28,187 bases of DNA from CAYJBP01 sp964368605 (GCA_964368605.1 CAYJBP010000022.1:1-28187), one strand, 5' to 3'. Numbered from the stretch's first letter, positions 1 to 9,432 are shown. Notes: a model not told the origin generated them from the letters alone. Made by a program: numbers and translations.

Positions 1-33
1 AATTCTCGGCCAAAAAACGGCCAAGAATTTTTT
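1..33 (+). terminator. Intrinsic terminator of an upstream gene outside the window
   Basis: Arms at 1-11 and 19-29 pair over 11 bp with one mismatch around a 7-nt A-rich loop, and a T run at 28-33 follows. This is the classic rho-independent layout for a plus-strand gene ending before the window. No coding sequence of that gene is visible. Confidence 0.7.
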
Positions 34-41
34 ATGGCACA

Positions 42-106
42 ATTATATCATAAATGCCAGTTAGGTTATGCAGGAAGTTATCATTTCTTGACATTTATGA
101 TATAAT
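42..106. repeat. 15-bp perfect inverted repeat around the first promoter
   Basis: The arm at 42-56 is the exact reverse complement of the arm at 92-106, with 35 nt between them. The right arm ends in TATAAT (101-106), the candidate -10 box for the downstream operon. The left arm therefore also carries TATAAT on the minus strand. It could be a paired operator, a regulatory hairpin in read-through RNA, or a duplicated promoter segment. The sequence alone does not decide. Confidence 0.6.
78..106 (+). promoter_or_regulatory. Candidate sigma-A promoter of the DUF362-PHP-addBA operon
   Basis: TTATCA at 78-83 and a perfect TATAAT at 101-106 are separated by 17 bp, placing the start point about 30 nt before the gene at 142. 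A perfect TTGACA at 88-93 also lies here. At 17-19 bp spacing it would pair only with weak -10 boxes (ACTACA at 111 or TACATA at 113), so the first arrangement is preferred. Confidence 0.45.
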
Positions 107-141
107 AATTACTACATATATTTAATTTAAAGGAGCAAAAA

Positions 142-942
142 ATGGCAACCTGTTCGCTACATTTAGCCAAAGCTAAAGATGGCTATATAAATATAGAAGA
201 TTTAGGAAAATTATTAGCACCGCTAAGTCCGCTTAGCCCCAGCCATAATGAAGAAAAATATATTATTTATATTGGTCAAATATGGCCATTAAGCCAGGAT
301 AAAGGGCTAAATCCTCATCCTAAGCTTATTTATTGCTTATATAAATACTTGCAAGCACAAGGTATAGCAAAGCCCCAAATTGCTTTTAATTGTGCCCCCG
401 GCTATACGGCCGACGATTGTTTAACAAAAAGTGGCTTAACTACTCTAAATATCGCCGCCGATGCCTTTTATAATCTTGATAATGACACTCGTTTAAGCCG
501 CAATTGCAGCCATAATCTAGCCACAAGTAAGCTTGATCTGCCTAAAACCTTATTAATGGCCGATTGTTTGATAAATGTCGCTAAATATCGGCATAAAGAT
601 CAATTGCTATTTGGTTCGGCCTTTTATAACTTGGCATCTGCTGCCGATTTAAACTTAGAAGATCCGGCTTTTCAGCGCAAAATTGTTGATTTATATACAG
701 TAATTCAGCCCGATTTGCATATTATCGATAGTATTATCGGCAATCAGGGCTTTCAAAATCAATCGCTTATTTTGGCTGCTCAAGATGGTCTGGCTATTGA
801 TATTACCATGGCCAGTTTAAGCGGTTTATTTACCGATGATATTGAATATATGCAGTTAGCTGCCCAGTATGGTTTGGGTATTGCCCTTGCCGGGGAAATT
901 AATATTTGCGGCGACGACTTAAGGAGACCAAGTGATGACTAA
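142..942 (+). CDS. DUF362 domain protein (short form, no ferredoxin domain)
   Basis: The protein has 266 residues and resembles the DUF362 family, whose biochemical role is poorly defined. Family-like stretches are LINVAKY near the middle, DLYTVIQPDLHIIDSI, an LILAAQDGLAIDITMAS segment, and a C-terminal GLGIALAGEI. Many DUF362 proteins carry a C-terminal 4Fe-4S ferredoxin domain with CxxCxxC motifs. None is visible here, and the cysteines are scattered. The start is ATG 142 behind AGGAG at 131-135. It is first in a tight operon and its stop overlaps the start of the PHP gene. No signal peptide or membrane segment is apparent. Family assignment is by motif recall. Function is unknown. Confidence 0.6.
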   Translation: MATCSLHLAKAKDGYINIEDLGKLLAPLSPLSPSHNEEKYIIYIGQIWPLSQDKGLNPHPKLIYCLYKYLQAQGIAKPQIAFNCAPGYTADDCLTKSGLTTLNIAADAFYNLDNDTRLSRNCSHNLATSKLDLPKTLLMADCLINVAKYRHKDQLLFGSAFYNLASAADLNLEDPAFQRKIVDLYTVIQPDLHIIDSIIGNQGFQNQSLILAAQDGLAIDITMASLSGLFTDDIEYMQLAAQYGLGIALAGEINICGDDLRRPSDD

Positions 943-1732
943 ATATTTTGATAGCCATACCCATAGTAAAATTTCTTTTGATGCCTCTATATCGATACAG
1001 GAAAGTTGCCGGCAAGCTTTGGCACAAGGTGTTGATGGCTTGGTATTTACCGAGCATGTCGAGCTGGAATTGCCCGGGGTAGGGGATTGCTATCCTGCTG
1101 ATGGCTATGATCAGGAAATTGCCTCGGCCAGGCTTTTTTTTCCCACCCTTTATCTGGGGCAAGGTATCGAAATCGATTTAAATTGCAATCGTAGCGATGA
1201 GTTGCGTACTATTGCAGCCGATCCCAAATGGGATTTTCTGCTTGGTGCTTGGCATCAGGCCGATGGCATTTCTATTTGCAATGGTTCATTTAGCTTAAAT
1301 AAAACGCCTGCTGAAGCCTATCAGGAATATTGGCATAAACAGTATCAGGTGCTTAAATCCGAAGATTATTTTGATGTTTTGGCTCATATCGATTTATTGC
1401 GTAGGGATAGCTCCTTAGTAGATTTTGGCTTTCCCTATGCCGATTATGCTCTGCTTATCGATGATATTCTAAAGCTATTAATCGAGCGTGGTCAGGGCAT
1501 CGAGATTAATACCGGCGGCCTGCGTTATGCTTTTGGCGCTTGCCATCCGCATCCGGATATTCTCAAGCGCTATCGTCAATTAGGTGGCGAAATTATCACT
1601 TGCGGCTCGGATTGCCATACCATTAAATCAGCTTGTAGCGGACTTAAAGAGGGCTATCAGCATTTAAAAGAGGCCGGTTTTGATTATGTTTGCCTTTTTG
1701 AAAAGCGTAAGCCCCAATTTATCAAAATTTAG
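935..1732 (+). CDS. PHP-domain phosphoesterase, histidinol-phosphatase (HisJ/HisK) type
   Basis: The 265-residue product carries the ordered metal-binding motifs of the PHP superfamily: HTH at H8/H10, TEH ending at H41, a GIEID segment, LGAWH, DVLAHIDLL, EINTGG and a terminal GSDCH (D226, H228). Length and motif order fit HisJ-type histidinol-phosphate phosphatases, which act just before the last steps of histidine synthesis. HisJ-like proteins also include phosphatases of other substrates, so the activity is a family-level inference. A HisC-type aminotransferase lies in the window at 11483, but the two genes are not linked. GTG 932 is in frame three bases upstream, but ATG 935 is better spaced (8 nt) from AAGGAG at 921-926. 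The gene overlaps the DUF362 stop codon and ends 8 bp before addB. Confidence 0.75.
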   Translation: MTKYFDSHTHSKISFDASISIQESCRQALAQGVDGLVFTEHVELELPGVGDCYPADGYDQEIASARLFFPTLYLGQGIEIDLNCNRSDELRTIAADPKWDFLLGAWHQADGISICNGSFSLNKTPAEAYQEYWHKQYQVLKSEDYFDVLAHIDLLRRDSSLVDFGFPYADYALLIDDILKLLIERGQGIEINTGGLRYAFGACHPHPDILKRYRQLGGEIITCGSDCHTIKSACSGLKEGYQHLKEAGFDYVCLFEKRKPQFIKI

Positions 1733-1740
1733 GAGGAATT

Positions 1741-4700
1741 ATGCGCTTTATTTTGGGCAGAGCGGGCAGCGGCAAAACCGATTATTGCCTTAAGGAAATT
1801 GCTGCCCTCGATAAAATAACCAATCGTCCCTTGCTATTTTTATTGCCGGAGCAGGCCACCTTTACCCATGAAAGGATGTTGGCTACCAAATATAGCAGGG
1901 GTTTTAGTCGTGCCGAAGTAATAAGTTTTCGGCGCTTAATTTGGCAAGCCGCCGGCCAAAATCGGCTACCTGCCTTAAGCACTGCCGGCAAGGAAATGCT
2001 GATGGCTAATCTTATTCAAAAGCATAAAGGCCAGCTTAAATTGTTTAATCGTGCGCATTTGGGGCGTGGTTTTGCGGCTGCTATGGTAAAATTAGCCGAG
2101 GAAATGCTCAATCATGATTTAGATCCTGTACAGTTAAATAGCTATTTAAGCCAAATGCCGGCCGGTAATCAAAGCGATAAATTGGCCGATATCGACTTGC
2201 TTTATCGCAATTATTGTGAGGCCATTTTGGGTAATTATGATAATTTTCCCGATGGTCTTAACCTTTTGGCTAAAAAGATTTTAGAAGAAGGTTTTTTGGC
2301 TGAAGCCACGGTTTTTATCGATGGCTTTAGCTATTTTAATAATCAGGAAATCAAGGTTATCGAAGCCTTAATGCAAAAAACCGCGCGCCTCGAGATTTGC
2401 CTTTTACTTGACCCTGCCGAGGCCGACCAGCCCCTTAATGAGCATGATTTGTTTTATCAAAATTGGCATTTATATAGCCGCTTAACTGCGCTTGGCCATA
2501 GATTAAAAGTAAATATAAAGCCACCTATTATTTGTGATGGCCAAAATGGCCGCTTTAAAAATAGCCCGGAATTAGCTTTTGTGGAACAAAATTTATATAA
2601 TTACAAACAAGTTAATTCCTGGCCTAATCCGCCTCAAAATCTGGAGATTATTTGTGCCGAAAACCCCCGTAATGAATTAGTTCAAGCGGCCTTAATCATT
2701 AAAAACTTGGTGCGTGAGCACGGTTTGCGCTATCGTGAAATTAGCCTAATTGCCCGTGATATTAGCCCTTATCAGCAATTGTTAGAGAGTATTTTTAGCG
2801 ATATCCCATTTTTTATCGATACCCCTAAAAAGCTCTTTTTTCATCCTTTGATAGAGCTAATGCGCTCTTTGTTGGAGATTTGGCAAAATAAACCGCATTA
2901 TCAGGCCATATTCCGCTATTTAAAAACCGGCCTGAGCACTTTAACCGAAGCTCAGGTAGATAAATTGGAAAACTATTGTTTAGGCCATGGCATTAAGGCT
3001 TGGCAATGGCTAAATGATGATGATTGGACTTATTTGCGCAATTTTAATAATCCCGAACAAAAGCAAGCCGTTTTGGCGGAGATTAATTTGCTTAAACAGC
3101 AGGCTATAGCCCCGATTAAACATTTTTTGGAAACGGCACCCGTAGCGGCCGATCCGCAAATTGCAGCCTATGATTTATTGCAGGCTTTGCTCGATTTTTG
3201 CCAAGAAGATTTTATTTACCAGAACCTAAATGATTGGCAAGAGCAGGCTTTAGTTGGTGGCCGTGCCGAGCAGGCTTTTAGCCATCGTCAGGTTTTAGAT
3301 AAGCTATTGGAATATTTGCAAGAATCCCAAATTTTATTTGTAGATAGCTATTTTTCGGCCGCCGAAATCAGTGAAATTATTGATCAGCTTTGTCAATCGA
3401 TGACTTTATCCTTAATTCCGCCCGGCTTGGATCAAGTATTGATTGCCTCTTTAGATCGTAGCAGAAGTCCGGAGATTAAGGCCGCTATTGTGCTTGGCTT
3501 AAATGCCGATGTTTTGCCTCAAAAAATAATGCCCCAATCCCTGCTTAGTGATTTTGAGCGCCAGGAATTGGCGGCTGCCGGTTTAGCTTTGGCACCACCT
3601 ACTAATTTGCAGCAAATGGCCGAAAATTATTTGGCCTATATTGCTTTAAGTCGTGCCGAACAGTATTTGTTTTTACTTTATAGCCAAAATGATAGCCAAG
3701 GATCTGCTCTTTTACCTTCGCCATTAATTGCTGCGCTTAAACAAATTTTTCCCAAGCTAATAATTAAAAATGCCGATTTTAAAGAAGATGCAGCTTATTT
3801 GCAGGGTGGCTATCATAGTTTGGGTCAGTTGGCGCAAAAGCTGGCTGCCTATCGGGAAAGTGGCCAAATTAGCGATTTTTGGCTTGATGTTTTAGCTTGG
3901 TATAATCAACAAGATGCCTGGCAAAACGCTTTATCTACCATTGATGATGGCCTTTATTTTCAGCCTTTGCAAGGCAATTTAGCGCCGCAAAATCTGCATA
4001 AGCTTTATCCTAATATTTTAAAAAGCTCTGTTTCCCGTTTAGAGCGTTTTAAGGCTTGCCCCTTTGCCTATTTAGCAGCCTATGGCCTAAAATTAGCCAA
4101 GCGTGATATTTACGAGGTTAGCCCGGCCGCCAGAGGCGAGGTATTTCATCATGTTTTATCCGAAATTGGCCGCAAAATAGCCGTCGGCGACTTAGATTGG
4201 CAGGATATAAATCCCCAACTTGCCAAACAGCTTGTTGAGGATATTTTTGAGCAATTTATGCCGGACTTTTTAGACGGAATTCTCTTATCATCTGCCCATT
4301 ATCAATATTTGGCAATACGCATAAAGCAAACCCTAATTAGCACCCTTTTATTGATTAGCAGGCAAATGTTAAGTGGTCAATTTGTGCAGGTAGCTTGGGA
4401 ATTACCCTTTGGTTTTAATGATGAACAAAGCCTACCGCCTCTAAGCATCGAATTGGCTGATCAGCGCTTTTTGCAGCTAAGTGGCCGTATCGATCGTATC
4501 GATATTGCCCAAGGTAACCGAGCTTCTTATCTGCGGATTATCGATTATAAAAGCGGCGATAATCAATTAAAAGCCGAGGATATTTTTTATGGCCTAAAAA
4601 TGCAGCTACTGCTTTATATGCAGGTGGTTTTAACCAATAGTGCCTATTTTAGCAAGGATAATTTAGAGGCGGCCGGCCTTTATTATATGACGGTGCAGGA

Positions 4701-5133
4701 TCAGCTTTTAAACATGAAAAGGCCACCTGCTGCTGCATCTATTAATCCACCCGGCCTGCGCTTAAAGGGATTGACCATTCATAATCCCGAGGCCATTAAT
4801 TTGGCAGATAATCAGGTTAATGGCTCAAGTGCGATTATTCCGGTGCAGTTTTCGGCCAAAAGCGGCATCTATAAAAACTCGCCAGGATTAAGTGCTGAGC
4901 AATTAGATTTACTTAAAAACCATTTGCTATCTACCTTGCGCCAAAGCGCAGAGGCTATTTTAAGTGGGCTTATGGATATTAAGCCTTATCAAAGTGCTAA
5001 ATTCGAGCCTTGCCCTTTTTGTGATTATGCTGCCCTTTGTGCCTTTGATGGCGAATTGGCCGAGCGTGAACCAAAACCAAGCATCGCTAAAGATAAATTA
5101 TGGCAGATTTTGGAGGGTAGCGATGAAATATAA
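1741..5133 (+). CDS. addB: ATP-dependent helicase/nuclease AddB
   Basis: AddB is one half of the AddAB helicase-nuclease, which resects double-strand breaks for RecA-dependent repair in Bacillota. The 1130-residue product has a Walker A site, GRAGSGKT, at residues 6-13. The RecB-type nuclease motif IDYKSG (D935, K937) is present. So are the four cysteines of the AddB iron-sulfur cluster: C773 in RFKACPF, and C1091, C1094 and C1100 in CPFCDYAALC. Length is near the usual 1150-1170. RBS AGGAGG at 1731-1736 precedes ATG 1741. The gene is 8 bp after the PHP gene and overlaps addA by 11 bp, consistent with coupled translation. All catalytic elements look intact. Confidence 0.95.
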   Translation: MRFILGRAGSGKTDYCLKEIAALDKITNRPLLFLLPEQATFTHERMLATKYSRGFSRAEVISFRRLIWQAAGQNRLPALSTAGKEMLMANLIQKHKGQLKLFNRAHLGRGFAAAMVKLAEEMLNHDLDPVQLNSYLSQMPAGNQSDKLADIDLLYRNYCEAILGNYDNFPDGLNLLAKKILEEGFLAEATVFIDGFSYFNNQEIKVIEALMQKTARLEICLLLDPAEADQPLNEHDLFYQNWHLYSRLTALGHRLKVNIKPPIICDGQNGRFKNSPELAFVEQNLYNYKQVNSWPNPPQNLEIICAENPRNELVQAALIIKNLVREHGLRYREISLIARDISPYQQLLESIFSDIPFFIDTPKKLFFHPLIELMRSLLEIWQNKPHYQAIFRYLKTGLSTLTEAQVDKLENYCLGHGIKAWQWLNDDDWTYLRNFNNPEQKQAVLAEINLLKQQAIAPIKHFLETAPVAADPQIAAYDLLQALLDFCQEDFIYQNLNDWQEQALVGGRAEQAFSHRQVLDKLLEYLQESQILFVDSYFSAAEISEIIDQLCQSMTLSLIPPGLDQVLIASLDRSRSPEIKAAIVLGLNADVLPQKIMPQSLLSDFERQELAAAGLALAPPTNLQQMAENYLAYIALSRAEQYLFLLYSQNDSQGSALLPSPLIAALKQIFPKLIIKNADFKEDAAYLQGGYHSLGQLAQKLAAYRESGQISDFWLDVLAWYNQQDAWQNALSTIDDGLYFQPLQGNLAPQNLHKLYPNILKSSVSRLERFKACPFAYLAAYGLKLAKRDIYEVSPAARGEVFHHVLSEIGRKIAVGDLDWQDINPQLAKQLVEDIFEQFMPDFLDGILLSSAHYQYLAIRIKQTLISTLLLISRQMLSGQFVQVAWELPFGFNDEQSLPPLSIELADQRFLQLSGRIDRIDIAQGNRASYLRIIDYKSGDNQLKAEDIFYGLKMQLLLYMQVVLTNSAYFSKDNLEAAGLYYMTVQDQLLNMKRPPAAASINPPGLRLKGLTIHNPEAINLADNQVNGSSAIIPVQFSAKSGIYKNSPGLSAEQLDLLKNHLLSTLRQSAEAILSGLMDIKPYQSAKFEPCPFCDYAALCAFDGELAEREPKPSIAKDKLWQILEGSDEI

Positions 5134-8100
5134 TTTTAATCCCCAGCAAGAGCAGGCCATTCATTTAAGTGGTCAAAATATTTTAGTTTCTGCTGCGGCC
5201 GGTAGCGGCAAAACTACCGTTTTAATCGAGCGTATTTTTGAGCATATCAGTGGCGTAAATCCCATCGATATCGACCGCTTATTGGTGCTCACTTTTACCA
5301 ATGCCGCAGCTGCTCAAATGCGTCAACGATTAGAAACACGCCTTAACCAGGCTTTAAGTGCCGATCCTGCTAATCAATATTTGCGTAAACAATTGGCTTT
5401 ATTGCCGCAGGCTTCGATTACAACCATTCATTCATTTTGCTTAAATACGATTCGCAAGTACTTTTATGCTTTACCGATTGATGCCGGCTTTAGGATTGCT
5501 ACTCAAACCGAGCGCCAGATTTTGGGCGAAGATGTGCTGGCCGATTTTATGGAGGCTCAATATGAATTAGGTGGCGAAGATTTAGCGGCTTTGGCCGATT
5601 TATATGGCGGTAATCGTGATGACAAAGAGCTGCTACGGCTGATTAATGACTTGCATCAGTTTAGTTTAAGCCAAGCTAACCCTGCTGATTGGCTGAAAAA
5701 AACGGTGGTAGATTTTTGTAAGGCGCAAACAATTGATGATTTTTGCTGGAGCCCTTTTTTGGCGCAAATGATTGGCGAGGATTTGGCCTTTATCGGTGCT
5801 AATTTACAAAAAGCCTATGCCTATGGCGAAAATAATGATATTCCTCAAAAATGGCTTAAAACACTGGAGGCCGAACTGGCCGATTGGCAGCAGCTTAAAC
5901 CGCATCAACAAAGCCTAAGCCAAGTTTTGGCATCTTTGGCAAATCAGCAATTTGGTAGAATGAGTGCAGCTAAAGATGGTGATGAGCTGGCTAAAGCTAC
6001 TTTTAAAGAGCTGCGCCAGGCAGCAATTAAGCCTTGGCAGGAATTGATTAAGCAATATTGCCAGCGTGATTATCAGCTTTTGCTTGCTGATATGGCGGCG
6101 ATAAACCCCTTATTGCAAAGGCTGCAATTGCTGGTAACAGGCTATGAGCAGGCATTAAGTAAACAAAAGCGTAAGCGAAATTTAATTGATTTTAGCGATA
6201 TGGAGCATTTATGTTTGGCCTTATTGGCCGATAGCCAAAATGGCATTGCTGCCGAGTTACGCCAAAATTTTGCCGAAGTTTTAATCGATGAATATCAGGA
6301 TATTAATCTAATCCAGGAAACCATTTTAAGTCTATTGCAAAATGGCAATAATTTATTTGCAGTGGGCGATGTTAAGCAGAGTATTTATCGTTTTAGGCTG
6401 GCCGAGCCACGGCTCTTTTTGCAGAAATATCAAGATTATGGCCTGGATATTGGTGGTAAGGCTATAGAGCTTAATTATAATTATCGCAGCAATCAAACTA
6501 TTATTGCCGCGGTTAACTTTATTTTTGAACGCTTAATGAGCAAGGAGATTGCCGAAATTGATTATGACCTTAAGGCTAAGCTGCAGGCCGGCCGTGATGA
6601 TGGTGGCGAGCCTGCCGAATTATGGCTAATCGAAAAAGAAGAAGCCCAGCTTGAGGTTGTAGAAGATGATGATGAGCAAGAAGCAGCCGGCGAACAGGCC
6701 GAGCATCATTTAAGCGCCGAAGCGCGCTTTATTGGTCAAAGAATTAGCCAAATAATAGCGGCAGGGCAGTATCAATATCGGGATATTGTAATTTTGCTGC
6801 GTTCGCCTCAGAATAAAGAGGCTATTTATATAGAAGAATTGCAAAGGCAGAATATAGCTGTAATTGCAGCTAAACATAATGATTTTTTGCAATCTAGCGA
6901 AATTAAATTAGTGCTGGCCTTATTAGCTATTTTGGATAATCCCCTGCGTGATATTGATTTGGCTGCAATTATGCGCTCGCTATGGGGCAGTTTTAGCATG
7001 GATCAGATTGCTAGTTTGCGCCTACTTAATCGCGAGCTGCCATTATGGTTATTGTTGGAGGATATAGTTTATGGCGAGCCGCCTGCCGAATTAGAGCAAG
7101 AACTTGTAGCAAAATGTGCCACTTTTGTTTACAGGATAAAAGCTTGGCGGCAGCAATTAAAATCGCAGCGCATTTCCGACTTTTTGATATATCTTTATGA
7201 GCAGGGCGGCTTATCTCAATTGGTATTATCATTGCCTTTAAGCAGCCAAAGGCAGGAAAATTTAGAGGCTTTTTATCATTTGGCTTTAGATTATGAAGAA
7301 GGTAATTATCAGGGATTATTTCGCTTTTTAACTTTTATCGAGCAAAATAAAAATCAAAATAGCCGCCGCCTAAGCGGAGCGGCTAATGGCCATAATGCGG
7401 TGCAGATTATGAGCATTCATCAAAGCAAGGGTTTAGAATTTCCCATTGTTTTTGTGGCCAATTTGGCAGCTAAATTTTCGCGCCGTGATGAATATCGCGA
7501 TATTTTATGGCATAAAGATTTGGGGCTTGCGCCAAAAATTATCGATCGTGATAAAAGGATAAAATTCCCCAGCTTAGCACATGATGCCCTGCGTTTGGCT
7601 TTGCGCAAGGAAAACTTAGCCGAGGAAATGCGCATTTTATATGTAGCCTTAACCAGGGCTAAAGAAAAGCTAATTATTTGCGGTGCTGTAAAAGATATTC
7701 CTGCTAAGATAAAGGCCTGCTATCAGGCTATTGAAAACCAAGGCGAGCGCTTAAATGGTTATGATTTAGGGCGAGAAACTTCGCCGCTTAATTGGCTGAT
7801 TAAGGCCTTGCTGATTAGCCCGGCCGCTAGGCCGCTTTATCAGGCTGCTGATTTAGAAATGCCTAGGTTTAGCAGGGAGGATGATTTGCTATGGCAATGC
7901 CGAATTATTCAGGCGCCTAAAGGGCAAGAGGCCGATTTGGTAGATAATAGTTTTAGCCGCCAAAACTTGCTGCAAAAGCTGGCAGAGCGGCCAAGTAATG
8001 AGCAGGTAAATAGGGTATTAGGCTATCACTATCCTTATCAAGCTATTGCCGATTATCCTGCTAAATGGTCGGTTACCGAATTAAATCGGCTCAAGCATTT

Positions 8101-8671
8101 ACCGGCCGGTGATATTTTAAGCGAGGCCGCTTTTTGGCCTAATCTTGGGGCAAAAAAACCGGGATCCGGCTTAGAGCGGGGCAATATTTATCATCAAATT
8201 ATGCAGCAAATCGATTTACAGGCTTTGGTGCAAAACCAATCTGTAAAGCAGCAAATAAAGCTTTTACTTGACCAAAATTTATTAACAGAGCAAGATTTAA
8301 GGCAAATAGATATCAAAAAAATAGAGGGCTTTTTTAAAAGCCCCTTAGCTAAGCGCCTGTTAAAGAGTAATCAAATTTGGCGCGAGCAAAAATTTACCTA
8401 TGCTTTGCCTGCCAAAAGCTTAATTGCTGAGGCATCCGCTGATGATATGCTGGTTTTACAGGGCATTGTAGATTTGCTATTTATGGAAAATGAGCAGCTA
8501 ATTTTAATCGATTATAAAAGCGGCGGTTTTGGCAAGAGCATTAGCCAATTGCAAGCCGATTATCAAAATCAAATACATTACTATCGCTTGGCCTTAGGCG
8601 ATATTTTTAAGCAAGAAATTGCCGAAGCCTATTTAGTATTTTTAGATTTAGGCTTGCAAATAACAACATAA
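5123..8671 (+). CDS. addA: ATP-dependent helicase/nuclease AddA
   Basis: AddA is the UvrD/Rep-type (SF1A) helicase and nuclease partner of AddB. In the 1182-residue product, Walker A (AAAGSGKT) lies at residues 24-31 and Walker B (LIDEYQD, D389/E390) near residue 388. Helicase motifs GDVKQSIYRFR, IHQSKGLEF and VALTRAKEKL follow in the family order. The C-terminal nuclease motif LIDYKSG has D1130 and K1132. The open frame reaches back to 4964, but ATG 5123 is chosen because GGAGGG at 5112-5117 precedes it and the family's N-terminus (NPQQEQAI) begins right after it. It overlaps the end of addB by 11 bp. Length is close to the typical 1200 residues. Confidence 0.95.
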   Translation: MKYNFNPQQEQAIHLSGQNILVSAAAGSGKTTVLIERIFEHISGVNPIDIDRLLVLTFTNAAAAQMRQRLETRLNQALSADPANQYLRKQLALLPQASITTIHSFCLNTIRKYFYALPIDAGFRIATQTERQILGEDVLADFMEAQYELGGEDLAALADLYGGNRDDKELLRLINDLHQFSLSQANPADWLKKTVVDFCKAQTIDDFCWSPFLAQMIGEDLAFIGANLQKAYAYGENNDIPQKWLKTLEAELADWQQLKPHQQSLSQVLASLANQQFGRMSAAKDGDELAKATFKELRQAAIKPWQELIKQYCQRDYQLLLADMAAINPLLQRLQLLVTGYEQALSKQKRKRNLIDFSDMEHLCLALLADSQNGIAAELRQNFAEVLIDEYQDINLIQETILSLLQNGNNLFAVGDVKQSIYRFRLAEPRLFLQKYQDYGLDIGGKAIELNYNYRSNQTIIAAVNFIFERLMSKEIAEIDYDLKAKLQAGRDDGGEPAELWLIEKEEAQLEVVEDDDEQEAAGEQAEHHLSAEARFIGQRISQIIAAGQYQYRDIVILLRSPQNKEAIYIEELQRQNIAVIAAKHNDFLQSSEIKLVLALLAILDNPLRDIDLAAIMRSLWGSFSMDQIASLRLLNRELPLWLLLEDIVYGEPPAELEQELVAKCATFVYRIKAWRQQLKSQRISDFLIYLYEQGGLSQLVLSLPLSSQRQENLEAFYHLALDYEEGNYQGLFRFLTFIEQNKNQNSRRLSGAANGHNAVQIMSIHQSKGLEFPIVFVANLAAKFSRRDEYRDILWHKDLGLAPKIIDRDKRIKFPSLAHDALRLALRKENLAEEMRILYVALTRAKEKLIICGAVKDIPAKIKACYQAIENQGERLNGYDLGRETSPLNWLIKALLISPAARPLYQAADLEMPRFSREDDLLWQCRIIQAPKGQEADLVDNSFSRQNLLQKLAERPSNEQVNRVLGYHYPYQAIADYPAKWSVTELNRLKHLPAGDILSEAAFWPNLGAKKPGSGLERGNIYHQIMQQIDLQALVQNQSVKQQIKLLLDQNLLTEQDLRQIDIKKIEGFFKSPLAKRLLKSNQIWREQKFTYALPAKSLIAEASADDMLVLQGIVDLLFMENEQLILIDYKSGGFGKSISQLQADYQNQIHYYRLALGDIFKQEIAEAYLVFLDLGLQITT

Positions 8672-8724
8672 TCAAGCCGATTTAAGCATATATTACAGTA
8701 TATATTGCTTGAGGAGATGATTAA

Positions 8725-9387
8725 ATGGCCAGTATCAACGATTATAATTGGCATGATCGCAGGCCAAATCGGCGGCCGATTCGTCCTTTGCGGATAATTA
8801 TGGCGCAGGCGATTGCGTCGCTGATTTTGCTAGTAGCCACCATAGCTATGCTAGGGCAGGAAAATAATGGCGATAATTGGGCAGGCTATTTGATTAGCCA
8901 AAGCCTTGCTATTGAAAACTCTTGGACAAATTTTGGCTATCAGGATAATAGCAATCAGCCGCCGCAGGAAAATACCCAGCTTGCATCCGTGCCGGCCGCT
9001 GCTCCTTTAAAGAGTATCGAATTTGTAGCACCGGCTTCGGGTGTGGTAATTAGGGATATTGCTGCTGCATTAAATGGTCAAAATGCCCAACAGGCTATTA
9101 TTATTCAGGGTTTGGCCAATCAGCAAATAAAGGCCGCCGCCGCCGGCCAAATTATGGCTATTAGCCAAGGAGAAAATGGATATACCATCGAAATTAGCCA
9201 TAGCGATGGCTTTAGCAGCCTTTATCAAGGGTTAAGCCAAAGCGATTTAATAAGCGGCCAAGCCCTAAATAGCGGCGATAATTTAGGAATTAGCGAAAAT
9301 GGCGAAATCCTTTTTGCTCTTTATCTAAATGATACCGAGGTTGATCCGCTTTATTATTTGTTCAGTGAGGAAGCATCATCACTGTAA
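8725..9387 (+). CDS. Membrane-anchored degenerate LytM/M23 protein, SpoIVFA/SpoIIQ-like
   Basis: The product has 220 residues. An arginine-rich cytoplasmic N-terminus is followed by one membrane segment at about residues 25-44 and an Asn/Gln-rich linker. The C-terminal beta-rich domain matches the LytM fold: IKAAAAGQIMAIS, YTIEISHSDGFSSLYQGL, SGDNLGIS and ILFALYL. The zinc-binding HxxxD and HxH positions of active M23 peptidases are not present, so it is probably non-catalytic. That pattern is known for the sporulation proteins SpoIVFA and SpoIIQ, which are scaffolds. Assignment to either is inference. It lies 53 bp after addA, with GAGGAGAT as RBS at 8710-8717. A CATATATT sequence at about 8687-8694 could be a sporulation sigma -10 box, which is weak support. 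An active M23 paralogue is at 26921. Confidence 0.6.
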   Translation: MASINDYNWHDRRPNRRPIRPLRIIMAQAIASLILLVATIAMLGQENNGDNWAGYLISQSLAIENSWTNFGYQDNSNQPPQENTQLASVPAAAPLKSIEFVAPASGVVIRDIAAALNGQNAQQAIIIQGLANQQIKAAAAGQIMAISQGENGYTIEISHSDGFSSLYQGLSQSDLISGQALNSGDNLGISENGEILFALYLNDTEVDPLYYLFSEEASSL

Positions 9388-9400
9388 GCTATAATTAAAA

Positions 9401-9426
9401 GGGGGCTGTCGCAAATGCGATGACCC
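9401..9426 (+). repeat. GGGGCTGTCGCA-type hairpin, copy 1
   Basis: Left arm GGGGGCTGTCGCA and right arm TGCGATGACCC pair imperfectly; the core TCGCA/TGCGA is perfect. It lies 13 bp after the stop of the LytM-like gene. It is related to the hairpins at 9723, 9968 and 24679. Confidence 0.6.
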
Positions 9427-9432
9427 TAATAT

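Noticed and set aside
88..93. Perfect TTGACA as the -35 box of the first promoter
   Set aside because: The perfect TATAAT lies only 7 bp downstream, too close. Better spacing gives poor -10 boxes, so it may be coincidental or secondary.
4964..5122. N-terminal extension of addA
   Set aside because: The extension overlaps the addB nuclease/Fe-S coding region, is not family-like, and a good RBS precedes ATG 5123.
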